Shown here: piece by piece, positions 1 through 6,427 of the stretch
Position numbering within the stretch: the stretch's first letter is position 1
Layout of the letters: each line of letters begins with the position of its first letter
Assembly (NCBI GenBank): GCA_024636395.1
Contig: JAGXHD010000056.1
Span: forward strand, 1 to 14,920
Source of the DNA: Sulfitobacter sp.
GTDB lineage: Bacteria > Pseudomonadota > Alphaproteobacteria > Rhodobacterales > Rhodobacteraceae
Length of the DNA: 14,920 bases
Direction of reading: 5' to 3'
Position numbers and translations under genes: made by a program
The notes under the pieces: generated by a model
The model's input: only the letters and a program-made list of their open reading frames with translations
Database searches by the model: none
Told to the model about the DNA's origin: nothing

Positions 1-418
1 CCTCACGGCCCAGTGCGGTACCCATCTCCGCGAGGTGTCTCGGCACATCGTCCAACGATTTCACGATATCGAATTGCACCACTTCGATGCCCAGCCGACG
101 CAGCAGCGCCACCGTCTCACGCGAGGAATACATCCCCGCCAGCACCACATCGGGGCGCATCACGTGCACCTCCTCGGCGCGGCCCGCGTTGATCTGGTAG
201 TCCTCAGCCTGCTCCGCCATGGCGGAGACACGCGGATCAAGGGCGATGCGGCTCACCGAGACGAGCTGTCCGGGGGCTGCCAACAACATGGCGAGTTGAT
301 CGGTACAAAGATTGATCGATACGACGCGCGCGGGAATTTGCGCACAAACGGCAGTAGCGGTTGCGACAGCCAGACAGGCCGCCGCAGCGCCGCGTTTTAA
401 GAGATCAGAAATCCGCAC
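1..418 (-). CDS. btuF: BtuF-like periplasmic cobalamin-binding protein (partial, 3' end outside window)
   Basis: This is the N-terminal 139 residues of an ABC-transporter substrate-binding protein of the iron-chelate/vitamin B12 class. The reading frame starts at a GTG at 418-416, followed by a basic N-terminus and a hydrophobic signal peptide that ends in VCAQ. The mature part opens with the stretch RVVSINLCTDQLAMLLA and continues with VVLAGMYSSRETVALLRRLG, typical of lobe 1 in BtuF/FecB-type proteins. It lacks a lipobox, so it is probably a free periplasmic protein. The start lies inside the end of the btuB gene (14-nt overlap), which implies translational coupling and one riboswitch-controlled transcript. 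By family knowledge it would collect B12 delivered by BtuB and hand it to a BtuCD permease, presumably encoded further left. The B12 substrate is inferred from context; the sequence alone would also allow a siderophore. Confidence 0.85.
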   Translation of the reverse strand, partial: MRISDLLKRGAAAACLAVATATAVCAQIPARVVSINLCTDQLAMLLAAPGQLVSVSRIALDPRVSAMAEQAEDYQINAGRAEEVHVMRPDVVLAGMYSSRETVALLRRLGIEVVQFDIVKSLDDVPRHLAEMGTALGRE

Positions 419-2231
419 GGACACCCAGATACACTCCGCGGCCGGGCTGGTTGAAGCCGCCAGCGGTCTCATACTCTTCGTCAAAGAGGTTCTCGACACG
501 CATATACACCTGCGCAGTGTCGGTCATATCATAGGACAGGCCCATCCCGACCAGCGTGTAATCCCCTACCTTATTGTCCGCAGGCGCGAACGCGCTTGGA
601 AGGATATCGGCGACATAGCGCACATCGACATGACTGCTGATCCGCGCTGTCAGATCACTCGCAAGCCCGACGACCACATCATGGCGCGGCGTCCGGGTCA
701 GACGTGTGCCTTCGGTCTTGGCGTCAGTGTAGGTATAGGCCCCGAAGAGGCGCGTGCCCTCCCGCAGCAGATACTCGCCCGACAGTTCCAACCCCCTGGA
801 TTTCGTCTTGCCGGGCACCTGATTGTAGCAGCCAAAGCCGGATGCGCAGGCCGTGGAAGCACTGTCGAATTCGATCAGGTTGTACACTTCCGTTTGAAAC
901 AGCGTGGCTTTCACAAAGCCCGTATTGCCGTAGGTTTTCTCGACACCAAGTTCGAAACTGATGCTGTCTTCGGGCTCCAGATTTGGATCGCCGTAGAGGC
1001 TGAACCGCTCGTAGAGAGAAGGTGCGCGGTAGCCGGTGCCGACCACACCGCGAAATGCCACATCGCTCACCGGCCGCCAGACCGCCGCCACACGGCCCGT
1101 CGCCTTGCCGCCAAACGTCGAGTTATCGTCATAACGCAGGGCCGCCGACAGGTCGATCTGCTCGTTTGCAGCATAGAGGAGTTCGGCGTTGAGCGCAGTA
1201 TTTTCCTCATCGCCACTCTCGGCATCCAGCACGAATGTCTCTTCAGTCCAGTCTGCGCCAAAGTTTACGATCGTACGCGCGCCAAGCTCGGCGGTGCCCT
1301 GATAGGTCAGGCTTTGACGCGTACCGTTGAACAGGCGGTTAAATCCGCCCGGGTCCTCGCGGTCGATCTCGAACCGGCTGTAGCTGAAGGTATGCGCCAC
1401 GGCGCCGGTTTGCAGGTCTGCGAAAACCCGCGCGCCTTTCTCGGTAGAGAAAACCTCGCCTGTGGCATCATTGCTAAAACTGCTGCGGTCGATCTCGATC
1501 TCCCCGTCGCGGTAGCGCAGGGCCACGCCGAATGTCAGGGTGTCTGTCGCGGCATACTCCGCAGTGGCATCAATCGTCGTCTGCTCGAAGCCGTCATCCT
1601 CGTCGTTGAAGCTTTGTGCGGAAAAACCCTTTGTCTCGATCCGGCCATAAGAGAAAGCAACGAAGCCCCGCTCCGAGCGGTATCCGGTGCTGAGTGCAGC
1701 GGAATAGGTATCATAGGTGCCGCCTTCGGCTTGGGCAGACCCGGAAAAGCCCAGCTCTTGGGGTTTGAAGGTGCTTATGTTGACCACACCGGCGATCGTC
1801 TCAGAGCCATAGAGAGCCGATTGCGACCCCTTGAGCACCTCGATCCGTTCAATCCCGGACACTGTCAGCCCTCCGAAGTTGAACTGCGTTTGCGTGCTCG
1901 ACGGATCGCTCACGTCGATCCCGTTAACCCGCACGCCCACATAGCGCGATGGCAGACCGCGGATCTGAATACTCGTCCCGCTGCCCAAGCCACCGTTGGA
2001 GGTCGAATTGACCCCGGCAAGCCGGTCAAGACGTGCGATCACTGAGGTACCGTTGGCACCCACCTGATCGCCCTCAAGCACCTCGACATTTGCACCCGTC
2101 CGCCCCAGTTCCACCGGGGAGAGATTTGAGGACAACGCGATTGTGCCCAGATCGTAGGTCTGTTGTGCGGTAGCAGGCGTGAGCGTCAGCGGCATCACAG
2201 CCACGGACGCGAGAAGCGTAGAACGAATCAT
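405..2231 (-). CDS. btuB: TonB-dependent outer-membrane cobalamin receptor BtuB
   Basis: The 608-residue product is an outer-membrane TonB-dependent receptor, close in length to the family norm. I chose the ATG at 2231-2229 because a GGGGAA ribosome-binding site (2242-2237) lies 5 nt upstream and a signal peptide ending in ATAQQ follows at once. A longer frame reaching 2399 would translate the leader RNA. Residues about 46-155 form the plug, with the motifs SIQIRGLPSRYVGVRVNGID and IERIEVLKGSQSALYGSETIAGVVNI. The rest is a beta-barrel, with the region VGTGYRAPSLYERFSLYGDPNLEPE and a C-terminal Phe. A likely TonB box is DLGTIAL near residues 27-33. A cobalamin riboswitch lies directly upstream and a BtuF-like gene overlaps its end, which together make B12 or a related corrinoid the expected cargo. 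The divergent ExbB/ExbD/TonB operon would supply energy. Confidence 0.93.
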   Translation of the reverse strand: MIRSTLLASVAVMPLTLTPATAQQTYDLGTIALSSNLSPVELGRTGANVEVLEGDQVGANGTSVIARLDRLAGVNSTSNGGLGSGTSIQIRGLPSRYVGVRVNGIDVSDPSSTQTQFNFGGLTVSGIERIEVLKGSQSALYGSETIAGVVNISTFKPQELGFSGSAQAEGGTYDTYSAALSTGYRSERGFVAFSYGRIETKGFSAQSFNDEDDGFEQTTIDATAEYAATDTLTFGVALRYRDGEIEIDRSSFSNDATGEVFSTEKGARVFADLQTGAVAHTFSYSRFEIDREDPGGFNRLFNGTRQSLTYQGTAELGARTIVNFGADWTEETFVLDAESGDEENTALNAELLYAANEQIDLSAALRYDDNSTFGGKATGRVAAVWRPVSDVAFRGVVGTGYRAPSLYERFSLYGDPNLEPEDSISFELGVEKTYGNTGFVKATLFQTEVYNLIEFDSASTACASGFGCYNQVPGKTKSRGLELSGEYLLREGTRLFGAYTYTDAKTEGTRLTRTPRHDVVVGLASDLTARISSHVDVRYVADILPSAFAPADNKVGDYTLVGMGLSYDMTDTAQVYMRVENLFDEEYETAGGFNQPGRGVYLGVRADF

Positions 2232-2236
2232 AAGGT

Positions 2237-2242
2237 TTCCCC
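2237..2242 (-). promoter_or_regulatory. Ribosome-binding site of btuB
   Basis: The minus strand reads GGGGAA here, 5 nt before the ATG at 2231. This decides the btuB start. A 7-bp hairpin (TTGGCTC, loop TTTC, GGGCCAA; 2247-2264) sits just upstream, and a TCCCC stretch near 2286-2290 could pair with this site, so it is a plausible target of riboswitch control. Confidence 0.6.
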
Positions 2243-2369
2243 AGTATTGGCCCGAAAGAGCCAAAAATATATAGAAGTCATATGAGGGGAGTGCCCCCGC
2301 AGACGGTGAAAACACCACAAGCGGACGATCCGCAGCCCCGACGCCCCACGCGCCCGGACAGGGTGAACA

Positions 2370-2556
2370 CTTTGGCAGGTCTCCTGACTTGCGGGTCAAA
2401 GCGGGGCCGGACCTTCCCAGCGCGAAACCGCACCAGTGGCATATCCCGACAACGCTCGCCGCTCACAGTTGCGGGGGCAGCCGTGGATTTGGAAGCCGAA
2501 AGGCTGGTCCGCACCACGTTCCCTATTATCCAATCGGCGAACCGATCGGACCAAAG
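2370..2556 (-). promoter_or_regulatory. Cobalamin (AdoCbl) riboswitch aptamer in the btuB leader
   Basis: Read on the minus strand, the leader carries the hallmarks of the cobalamin riboswitch in the right order. These are GGGAACGTGGTG followed by CCACGGCTGCCCCCGCAACTGT (core at 2465-2481), then ATGCCACTG and CTGGGAAGG (2411-2442), then the B12 box AGTCAGGAGACCTGCCA (2373-2389). A closing P1 helix can form between CTTTGG (2551-2556) and CCAAAG (2370-2375), and an early hairpin lies at 2530-2549. No stem followed by a U-tract is seen between the aptamer and btuB, so control is probably at translation initiation. By family knowledge, adenosylcobalamin binding represses expression. It should govern btuB and the overlapping btuF-like gene. 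Confidence 0.95.
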
Positions 2557-2567
2557 CACGTTCACGC

Positions 2568-2573
2568 CTAATA
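2568..2573 (-). promoter_or_regulatory. Possible -10 element for the riboswitch-btuB transcript
   Basis: The minus strand reads TATTAG here, which would place a transcription start near 2561, just before the riboswitch P1 helix. No good -35 element is visible 17 nt upstream, so the call rests on position and the -10 match only. Confidence 0.3.
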
Positions 2574-2714
2574 CAAAGTGTGAGTCGTTGGAAGGAGATT
2601 CGTCCGCTTGACTGGCGGCGCAGACCTATGGCGCTCGCTCGGCGATCGCGGATGCCGACCCCCTTGCAGCTTTCTGCGCAGGCGCCGTGATTATTGCGCA
2701 GGGGGCTTTCCTAT

Positions 2715-2743
2715 TTGCGCTGCTTTGCTATCCCCCTCATAAT
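2715..2743 (+). promoter_or_regulatory. Candidate promoter of the TonB-ExbB-ExbD operon
   Basis: TTGCGC (2715-2720) and CATAAT (2738-2743) are separated by exactly 17 nt. The -10 matches the consensus at five of six positions and the -35 at three of six. A start near 2750 would give a leader of about 50 nt before the ATG at 2800. No riboswitch motif is seen on this side. Confidence 0.4.
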
Positions 2744-2799
2744 TGGCATTACCCGTTTGGTGCGCCCCGCGCGCCCGACAGCATCCGATTGGAGCTTCC

Positions 2800-3225
2800 A
2801 TGAACTGCGCTTCCCTTGCTTTCGTTGCCACGCTCCTCTTCGTCCCATGCGTGCAGGCGCAGCAGACCGATATCTCAAAGGGGCTGTCGCTCGAACTCAA
2901 CACCGCCGAGACGGTCCAGAACGCCTGCAAGCTCACCTTCGTGATTACCAACGGCCATATGCAGCAGGTGGATCAGGCGATATTCGAAACGGTCCTTTTC
3001 AACCCTTCAGGACAGGTCAGCGTAATAACGCTTTTTGACATGGGCGCCCTGCCGCCTGGCCTGCCCCGCGTACGCCAGTTTGTCGTGCCCGAGGTAGCCT
3101 GCGAGGATCTGGGTCGCGTACTGATCAATGGCGTCAGTACCTGCACGGGCGCTCAATTGCCGGAGGCCGCCTGCACGAAGGGTCTCGCCATTTCCACCCG
3201 CACTAGCATCGAGGTAATCGGCTGA
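2800..3225 (+). CDS. Small secreted four-cysteine protein, first gene of the TonB-system operon
   Basis: I do not recognise a named family. The ATG at 2800 is preceded by GGAG at 2791-2794 and begins a clear signal peptide (MNCASLAFVATLLFVPCVQA, cleavage likely before QQ). An upstream in-frame start at 2743 would put 19 extra residues before that signal. The mature protein of about 121 residues is beta-rich in appearance, with stretches such as CKLTFVITNG and QVSVITLFDMGALPPGLPRVRQFVV. It holds four cysteines (43, 101, 115, 125 of the precursor) that could form two disulfides in the periplasm. Its stop codon overlaps the exbB start (TGATG), so it should be co-translated with the motor genes. 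An accessory periplasmic role in the TonB system is an inference from context only. Confidence 0.8.
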   Translation: MNCASLAFVATLLFVPCVQAQQTDISKGLSLELNTAETVQNACKLTFVITNGHMQQVDQAIFETVLFNPSGQVSVITLFDMGALPPGLPRVRQFVVPEVACEDLGRVLINGVSTCTGAQLPEAACTKGLAISTRTSIEVIG

Positions 3226-3881
3226 TGGAGGCTGTCCTCGCCCCCCTGCGCCAGATCGCAGAGACAGGGGGCCCCGTCGTTATGATCCTCATGGCCGTGG
3301 CCGTGCTAACCCTTGCCGTCGTGCTCTACAAGATGTGGCAGTTCAGGGCGGTGGGCGTCGGCCGGCACCGAGCGCTCTCACAAGCGATCACGGCATGGGA
3401 CAGCGATGACCGGGAAGGCGCGCGCGCGGCCCTAGCACAATCGACCAGCTATCTCGCGCCGGTGGTGGAGATGGCAATGAGTAGCCCAGCAGAGGCCACC
3501 GCGCGTCTGCAAGCAGAAGCCGAGCACCTATTCGCCCAGCTCGAGCGCGGGTTTCGCTTGCTCGATTCCGTGGCACAACTCGCGCCTCTACTTGGGCTCT
3601 TCGGCACAGTGCTTGGCATGATCGAAGCCTTTCAGGCTTTGCAGGACGCGGGCGCACAGGTTGATCCCTCCCTGTTGGCAGGTGGCATCTGGGTGGCCCT
3701 GTTGACCACTGCCGTAGGGCTCGTCGTGACGATGCCCACGGCGCTGGCGCTGAGCTGGCTGGAGGCGCGGATGGAAGCCGAGCGGGTGCTGGCCGATAAA
3801 GCGATCCTGACCGTCCTCGCACCCCATGGGAGAGCGCCCGTCGGGCGCGATGATCCCGCACTGGTACCCGCCCATGGCTAA
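3225..3881 (+). CDS. exbB: ExbB-type proton channel subunit (MotA/TolQ/ExbB family)
   Basis: The 218-residue protein has the MotA/TolQ/ExbB layout: one membrane segment near residues 17-37, a cytoplasmic stretch (about 38-117), then two further membrane helices near 118-138 and 151-178. The family core is visible in LAPLLGLFGTVLGMIEAFQAL and in GGIWVALLTTAVGLVVTMPTALA, where helix 3 carries the Thr residues typical of the proton path. By family knowledge ExbB forms a pentamer in the inner membrane around ExbD and uses the proton motive force to drive TonB. The start overlaps the previous stop (TGATG) and the end overlaps exbD by 8 nt. It is distinguished from TolQ by its neighbours: two ExbD genes and a TonB gene, and no tolA, tolB or pal. 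Confidence 0.93.
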   Translation: MEAVLAPLRQIAETGGPVVMILMAVAVLTLAVVLYKMWQFRAVGVGRHRALSQAITAWDSDDREGARAALAQSTSYLAPVVEMAMSSPAEATARLQAEAEHLFAQLERGFRLLDSVAQLAPLLGLFGTVLGMIEAFQALQDAGAQVDPSLLAGGIWVALLTTAVGLVVTMPTALALSWLEARMEAERVLADKAILTVLAPHGRAPVGRDDPALVPAHG

Positions 3882-4248
3882 GGCGCGCAGCAGACGACGC
3901 AGGTTGGCCATGACATCGCTGATCGATGTCATCTTCCTGCTGCTTCTGTTTTTCATGCTTACCTCGACTTTCTCGAAATTTGCAGAAATCGAGCTGTCGA
4001 GCGCATTGCAAGGCACGGCAACAGTCAATGAGCCACCCCTTTTCCTGCAACTTGGCGCGGAGAGTGTGCGGCTCAACGGTAACGCGCTTGATATGGCTAC
4101 TCTTGACGCCTCGCCACTCGGAAGCGCGGCGGAGGGTACGGTCCTACTCGTGAGCCTTGCGGGAGACGTGAATGCCCAGCGTCTCACCGATCTGCTGGTC
4201 GCGCTGCGCGGCTTGCCGGCGCTGCGCGTAAGCGTTCTGGGGTCTTAG
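3874..4248 (+). CDS. exbD: ExbD-type biopolymer transport protein, first copy (canonical Asp)
   Basis: From the ATG at 3874 the product is 124 residues: a basic N-terminus (MAKARSRRRR), one membrane helix (about 14-33) and a small periplasmic domain. The helix reads SLIDVIFLLLLFFML, with Asp18 aligning to the essential proton-accepting Asp of E. coli ExbD. This start overlaps the exbB stop by 8 nt and puts the positive cluster directly before the helix. In-frame ATGs at 3850 and 3826 are possible but would lie deeper inside exbB, and none of the three has a strong ribosome-binding site. The protein should form the ExbD pore helices within the ExbB pentamer and pass force to TonB. Confidence 0.9.
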   Translation: MAKARSRRRRLAMTSLIDVIFLLLLFFMLTSTFSKFAEIELSSALQGTATVNEPPLFLQLGAESVRLNGNALDMATLDASPLGSAAEGTVLLVSLAGDVNAQRLTDLLVALRGLPALRVSVLGS

Positions 4249-4251
4249 CAG

Positions 4252-4641
4252 ATGCGCAGGCTTGCCCCTAAAAAAGCCCAGCGAGAGCCGACGATTGCTC
4301 TGATCAACATCGTCTTTCTGATGCTGGTATTCTTCATGGTCGCCGGAACGCTGGGACAGCCGCTGGACCGTTCTCTGGATCTGGTACGCACCGCTGACCT
4401 CGATGGGCGCGCCCCGCCCGACGCGCTGGTGATCCATCCCGATGGCAGGCTGGAGTTTCGGGGTGTTGAACAGACCAGCGCCGCCATGTTCTACGCAACC
4501 CTCCCGGAGACCGCCCGCGATACAGTGCGGATCGTCCCCGACCGGGCCCTGCCCGCTCGCGATCTTATCACCCTTTCCCGCGACCTTCGCGCAGCAGGTG
4601 CACAACGGGTTCTGGTCGTGACGGAAAGGGTGCAGGAATGA
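4252..4641 (+). CDS. ExbD-type protein, second copy with Asn replacing the conserved Asp
   Basis: The 129-residue product begins 3 nt after the first exbD stop and has the same layout: basic N-terminus, one membrane helix (about 14-34) and a periplasmic domain. Its helix reads ALINIVFLMLVFFMVAGTL, which aligns without gaps to SLIDVIFLLLLFFMLTSTF of the first copy. The conserved proton-binding Asp is therefore Asn19 here (codon AAC at 4306-4308). The periplasmic parts differ clearly between the copies, so this is not a recent duplication. I infer that the two ExbDs form a heterodimer in which only one subunit is protonatable, or that this copy has a structural or regulatory role. Its last bases overlap the tonB start (ATGA). 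Confidence 0.88.
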   Translation: MRRLAPKKAQREPTIALINIVFLMLVFFMVAGTLGQPLDRSLDLVRTADLDGRAPPDALVIHPDGRLEFRGVEQTSAAMFYATLPETARDTVRIVPDRALPARDLITLSRDLRAAGAQRVLVVTERVQE

Positions 4642-5468
4642 TTGCCAGCTCTTCGTCGGTCAAAGTTCTGTGCCTCGCTGCCGCGTCGTTCCTGGTGGTG
4701 GCCGCCATAGCAGTGTCCGGTGCGCCCGATCCTGTTACACCCGACGGCGGCGGGCAAACGCTCAATGCCCCCCGTTCGGGAAGCAGTTTTGCGGATATGT
4801 CGATCGGAACGCTGACCGCTCAGGCTCCGCAGACGCTGGCCGCCGTTGTCCCGTCCCCACCTCCCTTACAGTCAGAAGCTACCGTCGCCGCGATCGCCCC
4901 ATCGGCTCCACCTGTCGTAAAGCCGCCGGTGGCCAGCGCGCTCCCCGCACAGCGTCCGACGACGAAATCGATTGCCCCAGCACTGGATACGGTAGCGACG
5001 GCACAGGACCCAAGCGCTGCGCCCCGCCTTTCCGCAAGGCCAAACCTGCGTGATCCGGCTTTGTCTGCACAAGCCGCAGCCAAACCGCAAGCTACGCCGA
5101 AGGGCAATGCCCCCCGCGCAAGTACACAAGGCGCCGAAAGGGGGACTGCGACAGCGCGCGCTCCCAGCGGCGCCGCACCAAAGCTACAGAACCGGCAAAG
5201 CGGAGATGCAGTCGCGCGCGCGTACCCTTCCGAGGTGATGCGTCGTATTTCCCGCGTGTCAAAACCGCGCGTCAGCAGCCGTGGAACTGCGATTGTCGCT
5301 TTTTCCGTCTCGGGGACTGGCGGACTATCCAGTCTGTCGATTTCGCGCAGTTCGGGCTCCGCCGCGCTCGATCAGGCGGCGCTGTTGGTGATCCGGACGG
5401 CGGCACCTTTTCCCGCGCCGCCACGCGGCGCACAGCGCGATTTTTCGATTAACATAAAAGGGCGCTAG
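4638..5468 (+). CDS. tonB: TonB-like energy transducer
   Basis: The 276-residue protein has the classic TonB layout. A single N-terminal membrane anchor (about residues 9-28) is followed by a long Ala/Pro-rich periplasmic linker (about 65-190). A C-terminal TonB domain (about 196-276) starts YPSEVMRRISRV and contains GTAIVAFSVSGTGGLSSLSI and the terminal DFSINIKG strand. By family knowledge it couples the ExbB/ExbD motor to the TonB box of outer-membrane receptors. Its ATG overlaps the stop of the second exbD (ATGA), with AAAGGG at 4625-4630 as ribosome-binding site. Lying divergently to btuB, it probably serves the B12 receptor, although nothing in the sequence excludes service to other receptors. 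The linker has no long XP dipeptide repeats as in E. coli TonB. Confidence 0.9.
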   Translation: MIASSSSVKVLCLAAASFLVVAAIAVSGAPDPVTPDGGGQTLNAPRSGSSFADMSIGTLTAQAPQTLAAVVPSPPPLQSEATVAAIAPSAPPVVKPPVASALPAQRPTTKSIAPALDTVATAQDPSAAPRLSARPNLRDPALSAQAAAKPQATPKGNAPRASTQGAERGTATARAPSGAAPKLQNRQSGDAVARAYPSEVMRRISRVSKPRVSSRGTAIVAFSVSGTGGLSSLSISRSSGSAALDQAALLVIRTAAPFPAPPRGAQRDFSINIKGR

Positions 5469-5475
5469 ATCCGTA

Positions 5476-6348
5476 ATGACTTCAGAGCCATGCCTGTTAC
5501 GCAACCGACACCTCAGCCTCTGCGTCGCACCGTTAGGGGCCGAAATGCAGTACCTGCGCACCGCAGCGGGCGACGATTTGCTGTGGCACGGCGATCCTGA
5601 ATTCTGGTCAGGACGCGCGCCAGTCTTGTTTCCCATCGTCGGGCGCGCTGTCGAGGATCAGATTGCCGTCGGCGATCACAGGGCCATCATGCCCCAGCAC
5701 GGGTTCGCACGGCGAAGCCTTTTTGCGCTCGAAGCACATACCGATGAAATGTGCTGCCATGTGCTGACCCAAACCGAGGACACGCGTGCCGTCTACCCCT
5801 TCGACTTCTCACTGCGCATCACGCACAGGCTCGAGGCCGACACACTTCATGTCACTGCCGACGTGTCCAATGAAAGCAACAAACCGATGCCCTTCGGCTT
5901 CGGCTTTCATCCAGCGTTTAGCTGGCCGCTGCCCAATGCGCCACAGGGGGCGCACCACGTCACGCTCGCCTCCGGCGGCAATCCTGCGCGCGCTGCCCTT
6001 CAGGACGGGCTACTGCTCCCGAATCTTATACCTGGCCCCTTCTCCGAGGGGGATCTTGCGATAGAAGAGCCCCTTTTCTCGGACGGGGCAATGGTTTTTC
6101 CTCATGGCACGGATGCGCTGCGCTACGGCCCGTACGCGGGCTCGGCCCTTGCGTTCACGTTTCACAATCTGCCCGATCTAGCGCTTTGGCGGCCAACCGG
6201 CGCGCCATTTTTATGCATCGAGCCTTGGCACGGAACAGCATCTTATTTGGGCGATGGTCCGCAGATCGCTGAGCGGCCCAATTCCATTACACTTGCTCCT
6301 GCGGACACGGCTCAGTTCGGGTATACAGTCAGCTATTGCGCCGCCTGA
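5476..6348 (+). CDS. Aldose 1-epimerase family protein (LacX-like)
   Basis: The 290-residue product belongs to the galactose mutarotase superfamily, closest to the LacX-like branch. The sugar-binding pattern is clear: LLWHGDPEFWSGRAPVLFPI (residues 35-54), MPQHGFAR with His75, GFGFHPAFSWPL with His145, and CIEPWHG with Glu249. The two histidines and the glutamate match the acid/base residues expected of the family. It lacks a signal peptide, so it is cytoplasmic, and would interconvert the alpha and beta anomers of an aldose or a related sugar. It starts 7 nt after the tonB stop, so it is probably read from the same transcript, but a functional link to B12 uptake is not apparent. The true substrate cannot be told from the sequence. 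No intrinsic terminator is visible in the 79 nt to the convergent neighbour. Confidence 0.88.
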   Translation: MTSEPCLLRNRHLSLCVAPLGAEMQYLRTAAGDDLLWHGDPEFWSGRAPVLFPIVGRAVEDQIAVGDHRAIMPQHGFARRSLFALEAHTDEMCCHVLTQTEDTRAVYPFDFSLRITHRLEADTLHVTADVSNESNKPMPFGFGFHPAFSWPLPNAPQGAHHVTLASGGNPARAALQDGLLLPNLIPGPFSEGDLAIEEPLFSDGAMVFPHGTDALRYGPYAGSALAFTFHNLPDLALWRPTGAPFLCIEPWHGTASYLGDGPQIAERPNSITLAPADTAQFGYTVSYCAA

Positions 6349-6427
6349 GCATGAAAATAAGTCACCTTTAACCAATGTGCTGGATCATCAGAGCGGATTT
6401 GAGCACCCGTAACTGACGGTCGCGCCC

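Noticed and set aside
312..2045. Long plus-strand open frame opposite btuB (577 residues)
   Set aside because: It is antisense to a clear receptor gene, shows no family motifs, and is a product of high GC content.
2232..2399. Longer btuB frame starting at 2399
   Set aside because: The extra 56 residues would be translated from the riboswitch leader, precede the signal peptide, and lack a ribosome-binding site; the ATG at 2231 has GGGGAA.
6349..6427. Bidirectional terminator between the convergent epimerase and Nfu genes
   Set aside because: Only a weak GTGCT/AGCAC pairing with a long loop is present and no T-tract follows on either strand.
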